Shown in pieces: positions 28,206 through 35,860 of a stretch of 64,000 nt of DNA. The notes under the pieces were generated by a model that searched no databases, was not told the DNA's origin, and saw only the letters and a program-made list of their open reading frames with translations. How positions within the stretch are numbered: the stretch's first letter is position 1; the number at the start of each line of letters is the position of its first letter. The DNA comes from Fodinibius salsisoli (GTDB lineage: Bacteria > Bacteroidota > Rhodothermia > Balneolales > Balneolaceae), in contig NZ_JAGGJA010000001.1 in NCBI RefSeq assembly GCF_026229185.1, positions 372,001 to 436,000 on the forward strand, in the 5' to 3' direction. The position numbers and the translations under genes are program-made.

Positions 28206-28335
28206 GGTTTCGCAAAACCACCTCATCTTGTCATTCTGGACTCGTTTCAGAATCTCATTTACCTATGACAGCCTTCCAAAGGAGATCCTGAATCCCGAAT
28301 TCTCGGGAAGATGACAAGTCAAGCTTTGCAAAGCC
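28206..28335. repeat. Interspersed palindromic repeat
   Basis: A non-coding inverted-repeat element after the Nudix gene. CTTGTCATTCT (28227-28237) pairs with AGATGACAAG (28309-28318). The wording TCATTCTGGACTCGTTTCAG ... GATCCTGAATCCCG resembles interspersed repeats common in Bacteroidota. It is flanked by small palindromes: GGTTTCGCAAAACC (28207-28220) and the perfect GCTTTGCAAAGC (28323-28334). Confidence 0.55.
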
Positions 28336-28421
28336 TTCGTCAATTATCTCTTGAAGCTTATGCGGTTTTTGTTAATTTGCTACCAGTTGCTGAACCATGA
28401 CTGCAACCCGCAAACCCTTTT

Positions 28422-29228
28422 ATGGCTGTAACCTACACTACCATACCGCCACCGGATCATTTGTCAACCTACGTACGGTTCTTCTGGATTTTAGAGAGTA
28501 ATGGACCCTATGTTCATCGCCAGTTGGCGGATATCTCCCCTGAGCTTATATTCCACTACAAAGGTAAGTTTGACAAAATTGGACCTGAAGGAGCACGAAC
28601 GCCCAGCTTCCGTTCTGGCATACACGGACAATCCAATACTATAAGTCGCTTTACCATTGACCGGGAGTTTGGGATCTTCGGAGTATATTTGTATCCCTAT
28701 GCCATACCGCCGCTGCTACAGATGGAGAGCACGGAAATTATCGGCCGGATGCCAGACTTATCGACGTTATGGAGTAAAGAAGGCTCCCTTCTGGAAGAAC
28801 AAATGTGCACGGCTGCCGACAATCAGCAGCGACTTCAGATTATTACCGATTTTTTGAGTCAGAAGCTTCTAAACAGGGAGAATAACCATCCTGCCATATT
28901 TAACTCCGTACAATATATTCTTAAAACCAAAGGAATCCTCACGGTGGAAACATTAGCCTCTAAGTGCGGACTTTCCCAACGACAGTTTGGCCGGTTATTT
29001 AAGCAGTATACAGGCTTCACTCCTAAGCTTTTTTCAAGGATCACCCGATTCCATGCGGCCACTAAGCGTTATGAAAACGGTTATAACCAGTCGCTTACTG
29101 AAGTAGCTTTGGATTGCGGGTATTACGATCAGTCCCATTTTATACAGGACTTTAAAACATTTGCGGGCTGCCTGCCCAGCGTCTTCTTTTCCGGAGAAGC
29201 TGAGGGCACGGAATGGCGCGATGCATAA
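28422..29228 (+). CDS. AraC-family transcriptional regulator (DUF6597-type N-terminus), second copy
   Basis: A 268-residue regulator of the same plan as the one at 25 kb. The N-terminus reads PPDHLSTYVRFFWILESNGP and FGVYLYPYAIPPLLQM. The C-terminal AraC domain has TKGILTVETLASKCGLSQRQ, FGRLFKQYTGFTPKLFSRI and LDCGYYDQSHFIQDF. As with the first copy, a 19-bp site lies just past the stop (29231-29249) and a VOC gene follows. This repeated layout suggests two diverged regulator-target pairs. Confidence 0.9.
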   Translation: MAVTYTTIPPPDHLSTYVRFFWILESNGPYVHRQLADISPELIFHYKGKFDKIGPEGARTPSFRSGIHGQSNTISRFTIDREFGIFGVYLYPYAIPPLLQMESTEIIGRMPDLSTLWSKEGSLLEEQMCTAADNQQRLQIITDFLSQKLLNRENNHPAIFNSVQYILKTKGILTVETLASKCGLSQRQFGRLFKQYTGFTPKLFSRITRFHAATKRYENGYNQSLTEVALDCGYYDQSHFIQDFKTFAGCLPSVFFSGEAEGTEWRDA

Positions 29229-29230
29229 GA

Positions 29231-29249
29231 AATGTCGGATTTTTACAAT
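29231..29249 (+). promoter_or_regulatory. Candidate AraC-regulator site, copy Y
   Basis: AATGTCGGATTTTTACAAT. It is the second copy of the site at 25801-25819 and 44725-44743. It starts 2 bp past the AraC stop codon and ends 59 bp before the chosen VOC start at 29309. Confidence 0.5.
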
Positions 29250-29308
29250 TGTGTTACTTCCCTATGGGACATTTTTTACCAAACGAAACGCTAAAAAAAC
29301 TCAACGTT

Positions 29309-29692
29309 ATGGCCAGCAAAAACCAAAATCCTGAATATTATCGCACGGTTATGCCTTACCTGATACTAGAAAATGCGGAGGCATTCTTAGATTTCACACA
29401 AACGGTATTTGATGCAGAAATAAAAATGAAGCATGAAGATGAGAAAGGGCTCAGGCATGCCGAAATCGTGATGGGCGACAGCACCATTATGGTAGGGCAG
29501 AGTGGTGGTCCCTGGGATCCACAGCCGGCTGGGCTCTATATCAATGTATCCTCGGCTGATGATACCTACCAAAAAGCATTGGATGCAGGAGCTACTACGG
29601 TTATGGAGCTTTCCAACGAAAACTACGGCCGATCCGGTGGAGTGTTAGATCCTTTTGGAAATACCTGGTGGATCACCTCTGTGCAAGACTGA
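29309..29692 (+). CDS. VOC family protein (PhnB-like)
   Basis: A 127-residue VOC-fold protein from ATG 29309 (MASKNQNPEYYRTVMPYLIL). The frame is open back to 29213, but that would overlap the AraC gene and cover the candidate regulatory site, so the internal start is preferred. Family marks are AEAFLDFTQTVFDAEI, AEIVMGDSTIMVGQ and SGGVLDPFGNTWWITSV. It is close to the PhnB/YjdN type. Specific activity is unknown. Confidence 0.87.
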   Translation: MASKNQNPEYYRTVMPYLILENAEAFLDFTQTVFDAEIKMKHEDEKGLRHAEIVMGDSTIMVGQSGGPWDPQPAGLYINVSSADDTYQKALDAGATTVMELSNENYGRSGGVLDPFGNTWWITSVQD

Positions 29693-30020
29693 GCAGTTAA
29701 CTAATTGATTAATAACCCTTTCTGGGGTTAAAATCGTGTCATACTATAAAATATAGAAGACTACGGTCAATCCTCCTGACCTTACCGACAGTAGTCGGTA
29801 CAAGCTATTCTCCAAGGAAGAACTTGTTGCTGAGGAAGGGGTGCTGTATACTGCCAAAGGAGCAGCTACTGGAAGTCCTTCCCCGACAGTCGTCGGGACA
29901 GGCTTTGGCGAAGCGGGATTCAGGGAGATTGACTTACTTCAATAGGCTACTGTATATAAAGAAGCTAATCCTATTCTAACCCCTAAAAGCGTAAATTAAA
30001 ATATTGAAGGGATAAATATT
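29693..30020. other. Intergenic region with family 2 repeat
   Basis: This 328-bp gap between two VOC genes is mostly a dispersed palindromic repeat (29767-29932). No ORF is convincing. The last ~90 bp are AT-rich and hold the promoter of the next VOC gene. Confidence 0.6.
29767..29932. repeat. Dispersed palindromic repeat, family 2, copy 2
   Basis: The ends TCAATCCTCCTGACCT and GGGATTCAGGGAGATTGA match the copy at 19480-19574. This copy is about 70 bp longer and has two extra small hairpins, CCGACAGTAGTCGG (29786-29799) and CCGACAGTCGTCGG (29883-29896), so it may be nested with a shorter palindromic unit. Confidence 0.6.
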
Positions 30021-30491
30021 ATGAATGATGCTAATAAAAAACCAATAGTTACTATTCATGAAGTGTTCATCTACTTATGTGTGGATGATCCCCAGGCAGC
30101 AATCGACTTTTACCGCACCGTATTTGGAGCTGAGGAGCAGTTTCGCCTGACGGAACCCAGTGGTAAGATAGGACATGCCGAGCTTAAGTTAGGTCCCGCA
30201 ACTATTATGCTGGCTGGAGAGTATCCCGAATATGATATCCATAGTCCCAGGCACTATGGAGGTACCGGAGTTAGGATCCACCTGCATGTGGATGATGTGG
30301 ACTCCCTGGCTCAACGCGCCGTTGACGCCGGGGCCGAGATGCTCCGGGAGCCGACCGATGAACCTCATGGCGAGCGTCAGTGCAAGCTGCGCGATCCCTT
30401 TGGCCACGAGTGGCTGCTGGGGCACTCCATCGAAGAGGTTTCTCCGGAAGAGATGCAGCGCCGCTTTACCGAATCCTTTCAAAATGTATGA
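30021..30491 (+). CDS. VOC family protein
   Basis: A 156-residue VOC-fold protein. Family marks are VFIYLCVDDPQAAIDFYRTV at the start, HAELKLGPATIMLAGEYPE, IHLHVDDVDSLAQRAVDAG and CKLRDPFGHEWLLGHS. The layout is close to PhnB/YjdN-like proteins. It stands alone after a repeat-rich gap. It is one of about ten VOC genes in this window. Specific activity is unknown. Confidence 0.9.
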   Translation: MNDANKKPIVTIHEVFIYLCVDDPQAAIDFYRTVFGAEEQFRLTEPSGKIGHAELKLGPATIMLAGEYPEYDIHSPRHYGGTGVRIHLHVDDVDSLAQRAVDAGAEMLREPTDEPHGERQCKLRDPFGHEWLLGHSIEEVSPEEMQRRFTESFQNV

Positions 30492-30615
30492 CCTCTTGTC
30501 TTTCAAAAGAGTGAGAAATTCCATTGCTTGCTCATGCAACTATATAATGAAAGTCCTCCACACACCATAAATACTTCTTTTAATATATTTAGTTGCACAC
30601 ATAAATAAATTGACC

Positions 30616-30780
30616 CTACTTCTTTTTTAATTCTTTCGGCCCACTATAAGGTAGAGCTTCTTTGTATTCGGGGTAAAAACACGTTGTTAAAGTTATTGGT
30701 GAATCATCATGCAGAGACTGACCCCATTTTTGAAAAGCGCGAGAACTGCGAACATCAATGACGCATGCCGAAAAGCTCAT
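30616..30780 (-). pseudogene. Short ORF, possible C-terminal remnant of an unidentified protein
   Basis: 54 codons from ATG, open for 17 codons further upstream to a TAG. The product (MSFSACVIDVRSSRAFQKWG ... CFYPEYKEALPYSGPKELKK) has protein-like composition and ends naturally in Lys residues, so it reads like the tail of a longer protein whose 5' part is gone. I do not recognise the family. It could also be a real small protein or chance. Confidence 0.3.
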
Positions 30781-30824
30781 GGATACGTATCTACAATAGA
30801 CAAAACCGCCGTTTAGAGCACGCT

Positions 30825-30926
30825 GTAACTATATACTGTTTATAGTTATAACTATGAACACCTTATACTTATAAGGGTAAGCACCTTATAGTTACAACTA
30901 TCTACTCCTTATACTTATAACTATAA
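30825..30926. repeat. Array of AT-rich palindromes and short direct repeats
   Basis: TAACTATA...TATAGTTA is a perfect 8-bp inverted repeat; TAGTTATAACTA is a perfect palindrome. Three direct units follow about 22 bp apart: CACCTTATACTTATAAG, CACCTTATAGTTACAA and CTCCTTATACTTATAA. The spacing is about two helical turns. It could be an operator array or a structured AT-rich repeat. Confidence 0.5.
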
Positions 30927-30928
30927 AA

Positions 30929-30960
30929 GGGCTATACACCTAAGGATTGACATATAGCCC
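30929..30960 (-). terminator. Terminator of the DUF4469 gene
   Basis: GGGCTATA and TATAGCCC form a perfect 8-bp stem around a 16-nt loop. Read on the minus strand it lies 22 bp past the stop codon and is followed by CTTTTATAG. Confidence 0.6.
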
Positions 30961-30982
30961 TGATAGTTTATTTAATTGAGGG

Positions 30983-31681
30983 TTATGGTACAACAACGGT
31001 AGAGTTTAACCGTCCACTTCGTACCGATTTGGTATTTTGGAGTATCGTCCGCACTTCTACCGAATATTCCCCGCTGGGCAGGCTTTCGGGGATCATCACG
31101 ATGAGGTTGGCAGGCTTGTTACGGATATAGGTATCCGAACGGGTAGAAGTGCCATCATCTGCAATAAAGAAGACGCCCTGGTCGGTAGCTTCCGGATCGA
31201 CCTTTAGCAGGCGGCCCGTAATTTTAGCCACGCCCCCTGGTGTCAGGGTCTCGTTGGTGGTATCGCTGGCGACATCCTCAAAAAGCTTAAGTGCTGGTTC
31301 GGGACGGTCGGCCTCAATCTTCTCGACCTCGATATTCTGGGCGGCCCGTTTTACACGCGGCCCCGGATTCATGTTGAGCCGCACGTAATGGCGCGACTCA
31401 TCATAGCGGTCAGTCAAATCATTAAACACGCCAGGCATAGAACCGGTTACCCGCATGATGGAGGTATTGACGCTGTCTCCGCCCTCAAGCACTTTTTCAA
31501 TTGCAGCTTCGTATTCTTCAATCACCGAAAGGGCTTCAGCCTTGGTTACCGTTGATCCCCGGCTAATCATGAGATCAATGATATCTTCAATCTCGTGGCT
31601 CTCCTGATCCTGCACAATAGCCATATAATCATTAGGGTCTGTAGTTAAGTAGTTCGGATATAGAGCATATTTTAAGCTCAT
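30983..31681 (-). CDS. HU-like DNA-binding domain protein with C-terminal DUF4469
   Basis: A 232-residue protein. The N-terminal half (residues 1-125) resembles the HU-like DNA-binding domain of this family: it opens MSLKYALYPNYLTTDPNDYM, followed by IIDLMISRGSTVTKAEALSVIEEYE. The C-terminal half (about 135-232) matches DUF4469, an Ig-like beta domain (TPGGVAKITGRLLKVDPEA, then NLIVMIPESLPSGEYSVEVR). Such genes are common in Bacteroidota; their role is poorly known. It has its own terminator and a ~200-bp upstream gap. Confidence 0.85.
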   Translation of the reverse strand: MSLKYALYPNYLTTDPNDYMAIVQDQESHEIEDIIDLMISRGSTVTKAEALSVIEEYEAAIEKVLEGGDSVNTSIMRVTGSMPGVFNDLTDRYDESRHYVRLNMNPGPRVKRAAQNIEVEKIEADRPEPALKLFEDVASDTTNETLTPGGVAKITGRLLKVDPEATDQGVFFIADDGTSTRSDTYIRNKPANLIVMIPESLPSGEYSVEVRTILQNTKSVRSGRLNSTVVVP

Positions 31682-31809
31682 AGCTTTCTTGATTTAGTTA
31701 GTATTTAGCAGGGGACATTCTATGGTCTATTATAATCCCCATTATATAGTAGGACCGAAAAAGAGGGGAATCCTTACAAATTAATTTAAAAAAGGTCTAT
31801 TTTTCCAAA

Positions 31810-31850
31810 CAAAAAAGCCCTACATCGCCGGAGAGACGATACAGGGCTGT
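31810..31850 (-). terminator. Terminator of the S41 protease gene
   Basis: AGCCCTACATCG pairs with CGATACAGGGCT (10 of 12 pairs, two-base internal loop). On the minus strand a run of six T residues follows. It lies about 40 bp past the stop codon of the S41 gene. Confidence 0.8.
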
Positions 31851-31890
31851 ATTTAAAAAGTATTTTCAAGGAGCTACGGGGTGCGTTAGG

Positions 31891-33474
31891 CTATTGTTCA
31901 GAACCATCTGGCACCATAAAGGGCTCGATGTACATGGTTTGACCGTGGGGGCGTAGGTTCTGGATGCCATCCTTTATCTGTACTTCCTGAAGAACAGTAG
32001 GCGCTGCACGTCGTTTAGCCGGCTGGCCGGTGATAATGGCAATGGCACGGGCCAGCAGTGGCTCATCTGTATCACCAATAGCAGGTTTGTTAAGCAGATT
32101 CTCTAACGTAACTTCGGGAACGTTGTATTCACCGGTAGGATTGAAGGCATTGACCGTGATTGTGTTTCCATTATATTGAGTGGTGTATTCATAAGGATAG
32201 GTTTCTCCGTCAGCGTTAATAAACTGCAATACAATGGGTTGGATAGCTACTTTATGCTCTTCATTAGCTTCAGAGACATCTAAGTAGGGAACAGGGGAAT
32301 CGGTAAGCAGTAAGGACCCCACATCTTTACCTGACGTCAGGGTCCCGATAACTTCTACATTAATATTATGGGCACGCAAGCCGTTCATTAGGGCTTCACT
32401 GGCCGAAGCGGTACCGGCAGAGGTTAACACATAGATGGTATTTAGGGACAGGTTGTTGATGGGCTCCGAGTTCATAAAGCCGCCTTGTGCATCCGTTTCA
32501 AACTCTCCATCGCTGTTTTGGAGGGGTACTTCGTCCAAAAAGTACACGCTTCGGTCCCGCTGTTGCGAGCGCTTTTGATTATAGGTAAACCGGGCAAATT
32601 CGTCGTTGCTGCCCAATCCAGAGACCAAGCTGGATAACAGCTGGCTGGTCAGAACGGAACCGCCGCCGTTGTACCGAAGGTCGAGCACCAGCTCATCAAT
32701 ATTTTCGCTTTTAAATTCCCCAAACACCTCATTAAGCCGCTGATGTGAATTCCCCTGGAAAGCGTTATACATCAAGTATCCAATTTGAACACCGGTGGTA
32801 TCAATGACTTCATGGTGGTACACAGGATCTTCAATAACCTGCCTTGAAGCAATCGTAACGGTAGAATCTGTAGGAAAAGAGAGGCCCCCATTGCTGGTAT
32901 CGATATGGGCCATCGTCAATTCATGCGCGTTATTATTTGTCAAGAGGTCAAGGTAGTTATTTACATTCAGGTCGGTGCCATCAACGGCGGTAAACAGGTC
33001 AAGACGTTTTAAACCTGCCTCATCAGCGGGAGAATCCGGAATAACATACCGGACGTAGCCAACCAAGTCTCCTGCTGCGGGGGTTGATTCATAGAAAAAG
33101 TTGTAATTAAAGCCCAAGGCTGCATACACGCCGTCGCGTTCATCCTGGTACTCTTCGTAATCGTCAATAAAAAAGGAAAAGCGGTCGTCTTGGTACAACA
33201 AATCTTCATAAAGTGCTTCAGCATCGCTGTAATCCAACAAATACTGGTTAAACTCAGCACTATCATCATCAAAGCTGTCATCAAGATCTGGCACATTGTC
33301 TTGCCAGTAGTACCAATAATTCATAGCATTCCAGACAAACTTTTTTTCGGCAGAGGCTTCTTCTCCCTGGTTGGGGTTGGGATCTGGATTTGTGTTGGTC
33401 GGAGAGTCGTCACCACAGCCCCAAATAAAGAAGACCATAAGTAAGGCGACCCATAAATAATGTGATTTTTTCAT
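31891..33474 (-). CDS. S41 family C-terminal-processing-like protease, lipoprotein
   Basis: About 527 residues. The frame opens at 33507, but the Met at 33474 begins a proper lipoprotein signal (MKKSHYLWVALLMVFFIWGC, then GDD), so that start is preferred. A PDZ-like region is seen (YVRYVIPDSPADEAGLKRLD). The S41 catalytic core includes ELVLDLRYNGGGSVLTSQLL, the nucleophile region YVLTSAGTASASEAL and the Lys in GTLTSGKDVGS. It is probably a periplasmic or outer-membrane-anchored protease. The C-terminal ~100 residues lack known motifs. Confidence 0.9.
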   Translation of the reverse strand: MKKSHYLWVALLMVFFIWGCGDDSPTNTNPDPNPNQGEEASAEKKFVWNAMNYWYYWQDNVPDLDDSFDDDSAEFNQYLLDYSDAEALYEDLLYQDDRFSFFIDDYEEYQDERDGVYAALGFNYNFFYESTPAAGDLVGYVRYVIPDSPADEAGLKRLDLFTAVDGTDLNVNNYLDLLTNNNAHELTMAHIDTSNGGLSFPTDSTVTIASRQVIEDPVYHHEVIDTTGVQIGYLMYNAFQGNSHQRLNEVFGEFKSENIDELVLDLRYNGGGSVLTSQLLSSLVSGLGSNDEFARFTYNQKRSQQRDRSVYFLDEVPLQNSDGEFETDAQGGFMNSEPINNLSLNTIYVLTSAGTASASEALMNGLRAHNINVEVIGTLTSGKDVGSLLLTDSPVPYLDVSEANEEHKVAIQPIVLQFINADGETYPYEYTTQYNGNTITVNAFNPTGEYNVPEVTLENLLNKPAIGDTDEPLLARAIAIITGQPAKRRAAPTVLQEVQIKDGIQNLRPHGQTMYIEPFMVPDGSEQ

Positions 33475-33691
33475 AATATCGATATTTTCTCTAACTGCCT
33501 TTGCCATTTAACGAATGATCGTGCATTTTTATTTAATACGATAGATAATAAGTCACAGATTTCAAATCAGTGTGCAAAATTTTTACTGATACTATACGTT
33601 TATCAATCTCGCTATGATAAAATAGTATACTTTATTTTAACTTCGTACCGTAGCACTTGTTCATTATAATAATCTCATAATCCTTGCTTCT

Positions 33692-34111
33692 ATGAAAATA
33701 ACTATAATTATGGCCCTTTCGTTTTTTTTATTGCAGGGATGTTCCTCATCAGAGAATATGACTGATGAAGAAAGCATGAAAGTAGTGTACGCAACCTATA
33801 AAAAATGGTCTGAACCCTCTCCTGTGGGATCAGATGTACCGGAAAGGGGAACAGATTTAACCCTGAGTGTTCAGCATTGGCCGGAGGAATATACGCCTCA
33901 ATACATTATTTATGAAAAGCGACAGTCGCATGGCGCTGAGATCGCCAATAAGGCCGGGGTTACGGTGTTTATTGAGGCGCGTATTATGAAGACCTCGTCG
34001 GTAATCCAAGGGACGGCCGAGGCGGTGGACCTTTCTGATCGGCTGGTCTATACCAATGCGGAAGGCGATACCAGCTTTGTAGAAATTGAGGAATGGAACC
34101 GCGAAGAGTAA
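33692..34111 (+). CDS. Small lipoprotein of unknown function
   Basis: A 139-residue lipoprotein. The signal MKITIIMALSFFLLQGC has lipobox LQGC, followed by SSSENM. The mature part is acidic and beta-rich (TDLTLSVQHWPEEYTPQYII, then GVTVFIEARIMKTSSVIQG). I do not recognise a family. It is transcribed divergently from the S41 protease gene across a ~190-bp gap and is followed by a repeat-rich non-coding region. Confidence 0.75.
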   Translation: MKITIIMALSFFLLQGCSSSENMTDEESMKVVYATYKKWSEPSPVGSDVPERGTDLTLSVQHWPEEYTPQYIIYEKRQSHGAEIANKAGVTVFIEARIMKTSSVIQGTAEAVDLSDRLVYTNAEGDTSFVEIEEWNREE

Positions 34112-34663
34112 CTTTTACCGCTTTTGTATCGACATTCCGAATGCACCTAACCAACAAGCTGGAAGGTGGTGATATTAAATTTCTACCTCAATTTTCTATC
34201 ACCTTTTGCCGTGTCCCGTCCATACGGGGGCTTGACCCATCCGAAGGATCGGAACCAGCGATCTGGGCTCATAAAAACTCTCCCGAGTACTCGGGATAAC
34301 TCCTCGGTGCTGACAGATTTCATTGTCGCTGATAACGGTTTCCAGTCAGCCCCCTCGTCATACAGAAATTCTTCCGGTGGTTCTTGTCCCTTTGAATCAA
34401 AATAAAACTTTCTTCTCCGGCCTAACGAATCATGGGCGGAGGCTCGAAGGATGATCTGGATCATTTCACACCGGTGCTATTTGGGAAACTGTTCCGTAAT
34501 GGGAAGGACCATTGAAATGATCCCATCCGAGACCGGAGCGGGCCATGATTCTCCGCCGGTGAGTTTTTTGGTTACTTTTTTGCTCATTCAAAAAAGTAAT
34601 AGAAGTGCGGCATTGTGTTAAAATAGAGCAATAGTTCTCTATCGTCTTTTGGCCGCCCTTAAA
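34112..34663. other. Repeat-rich intergenic region
   Basis: This 552-bp gap between the lipoprotein gene and the DUF72 gene (convergent) holds a copy of the dispersed structured repeat (34440-34600) and smaller inverted repeats, such as AAGGTGGTGAT / ATCACCTT near 34161-34206. ORFs here overlap on both strands and look like accidents of the repeat. Confidence 0.6.
34440..34600. repeat. Dispersed structured repeat, copy 2
   Basis: GGATCATTTCA (34459-34469) pairs perfectly with TGAAATGATCC (34513-34523). The loop side carries CACACCGGT and GAAGGACCAT, shared with copy 1 at 16905-16957. The 3' end is an 11-bp hairpin, TTACTTTTTTG / CAAAAAAGTAA (34572-34599). Stem sequence differs between the copies but pairing is kept. 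Confidence 0.65.
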
Positions 34664-35557
34664 CTAAAACAAGTTGCCCTGTTCATCGCCGCCGACGACC
34701 GGAATGGACAGATCCGTACCCACTTCTTCATTCATCTGTTGAATAAAATGGGCTGCCAATGCGGGTGACTTCTTTTCCTTATTCTGGTGCACAAAAAAGT
34801 GAATGTTTTTCAATCCCTGCTCATTCCATGCCTGTAGTCGTTGAGCCCACTCATCCAGGCGGGGTACATCGGTAGGATGGTTGGCACCCACATAGCGGAT
34901 AAAGGCTTCGTTGTTGGTAAGGCGCATATGCAGCAAGTCGCGCCGGCCGGCGGTATCCACCAGCACATTGGCAATGTTATTTTCTTCCAGTAGACCGTAC
35001 AATTCGTCGGCTACAATGTCATCATCAAACCAGTCGGGGTGGCGAAACTCTATCGCCAGCGGGATGCCTTCGGGCCAGTGCTCCAAAAACGACTGTACAC
35101 GGTCAAAGAATTTGGGCTTAAAGTTACCGCGTAGCTGCAGGAAGATCGTGCCCAGCTTCTCTTTGAAATGCACAATGCTGTCAATAAAATTATCGGTAGC
35201 ATCTTCGATGCCATTGAGCCACTTAAGGTGACTGATATATCGGTTTACTTTGGGAAAGAACTTAAAGTTTTCCGGTACCTTGTCGTGCCACTCTTTAATT
35301 TGATCAGCATCGAAGGTATTATAAAACGTGGCGTTGAGTTCTACAGAATTAAACTGCGAACCATAATAGGTAAGCTCATCGCCGGCTCCATCCGGATAAA
35401 AATTATTTAAATCCTTTTTGTTCCATTTGGCGCATCCCACATACAAATCAGGCGTTCCTTTTGATCCTTTGTCCGAAAGAACGGTTGCTGTTTCAGGATG
35501 GTCTACCGGAAGTGAATAATCAATGTTACCGGGGGTATCTGTGCTGCCAAATTTCAT
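34664..35557 (-). CDS. DUF72 domain-containing protein (TIM-barrel-like)
   Basis: A 297-residue protein of the DUF72 family (YecE-like TIM barrel). Family motifs seen are LYVGCAKWNKKDLNNFYP near residue 37, YGSQFNSVELNATFYN, FKFFPKVNRYISH, FLQLRGNFKPKF, AIEFRHPDWF and ANVLVDTAGRRDLLHMRLTN. The function of the family is not established. The first ~35 residues are an extension before the conserved core. It converges with the lipoprotein gene across repeats. Confidence 0.92.
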   Translation of the reverse strand: MKFGSTDTPGNIDYSLPVDHPETATVLSDKGSKGTPDLYVGCAKWNKKDLNNFYPDGAGDELTYYGSQFNSVELNATFYNTFDADQIKEWHDKVPENFKFFPKVNRYISHLKWLNGIEDATDNFIDSIVHFKEKLGTIFLQLRGNFKPKFFDRVQSFLEHWPEGIPLAIEFRHPDWFDDDIVADELYGLLEENNIANVLVDTAGRRDLLHMRLTNNEAFIRYVGANHPTDVPRLDEWAQRLQAWNEQGLKNIHFFVHQNKEKKSPALAAHFIQQMNEEVGTDLSIPVVGGDEQGNLF

Positions 35558-35640
35558 AACGGTGGATTAAGCAGGTTGGGGTTGATACAATTGAGCCAGA
35601 AAGTTATTTATATTTTTGATCATTTTCGAGTAGCAGATCG

Positions 35641-35742
35641 GTACCTAATATCCTGTGGAACGAAGATAAAGATACCACATCACCGGCTTTTAAAAGCGAA
35701 ATATGGATACCAGTTAAAGAAAGTAACATGTTTAGCAGTTAA
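35641..35742 (+). pseudogene. Possible remnant of a GyrI-like effector-binding protein
   Basis: The frame from 35641 reads [19 protein letters not shown] then [14 protein letters not shown] and a stop. E-I-W-I-P-V-K is the usual ending of GyrI-like small-molecule-binding domains. Nothing upstream in frame continues the domain, so it would be a 3' fragment. A competing frame in the same place (35576-35785) has no recognisable features. Followed by a plus-strand terminator at 35789. Confidence 0.25.
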
Positions 35743-35788
35743 AAATCATCCTATATATGATGGAGGACCTGATTATATGATATAGTAG

Positions 35789-35821
35789 ATCCGCAAATTT
35801 TTTAAAACTTTGCGGATTTTA
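35789..35821 (+). terminator. Intrinsic terminator
   Basis: ATCCGCAAA and TTTGCGGAT form a perfect 9-bp stem, followed by TTTAATTC on the plus strand. There is no clear intact plus-strand gene before it, which supports a remnant gene at 35.6-35.7 kb. Confidence 0.6.
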
Positions 35822-35860
35822 ATTCAACTCATATTAACATGTATAGCTGCTTTTGTATGC

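Larger units (their letters stand above)
30492..30982. other. Intergenic region with short ORF remnant and palindrome array
   Basis: This 491-bp gap has three things: a 54-codon minus-strand ORF that may be the end of a decayed gene (30616-30780), an array of TTATA-rich palindromes (30825-30926), and the terminator of the DUF4469 gene (30929-30960). Confidence 0.6.

Noticed and set aside
30825-30926. CRISPR array
   Set aside because: Units are short, palindromic and imperfect, with no equal spacers and no cas genes anywhere in the window.
34183-34464. 93-codon minus-strand ORF in the 34-kb repeat region
   Set aside because: It starts in the structured repeat and overlaps other frames of similar quality; no recognisable family.
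35576-35785. 69-codon plus-strand ORF before the terminator at 35.8 kb
   Set aside because: No family resemblance; another frame in the same place gives a more protein-like ending (GyrI-like), so this frame is less likely.
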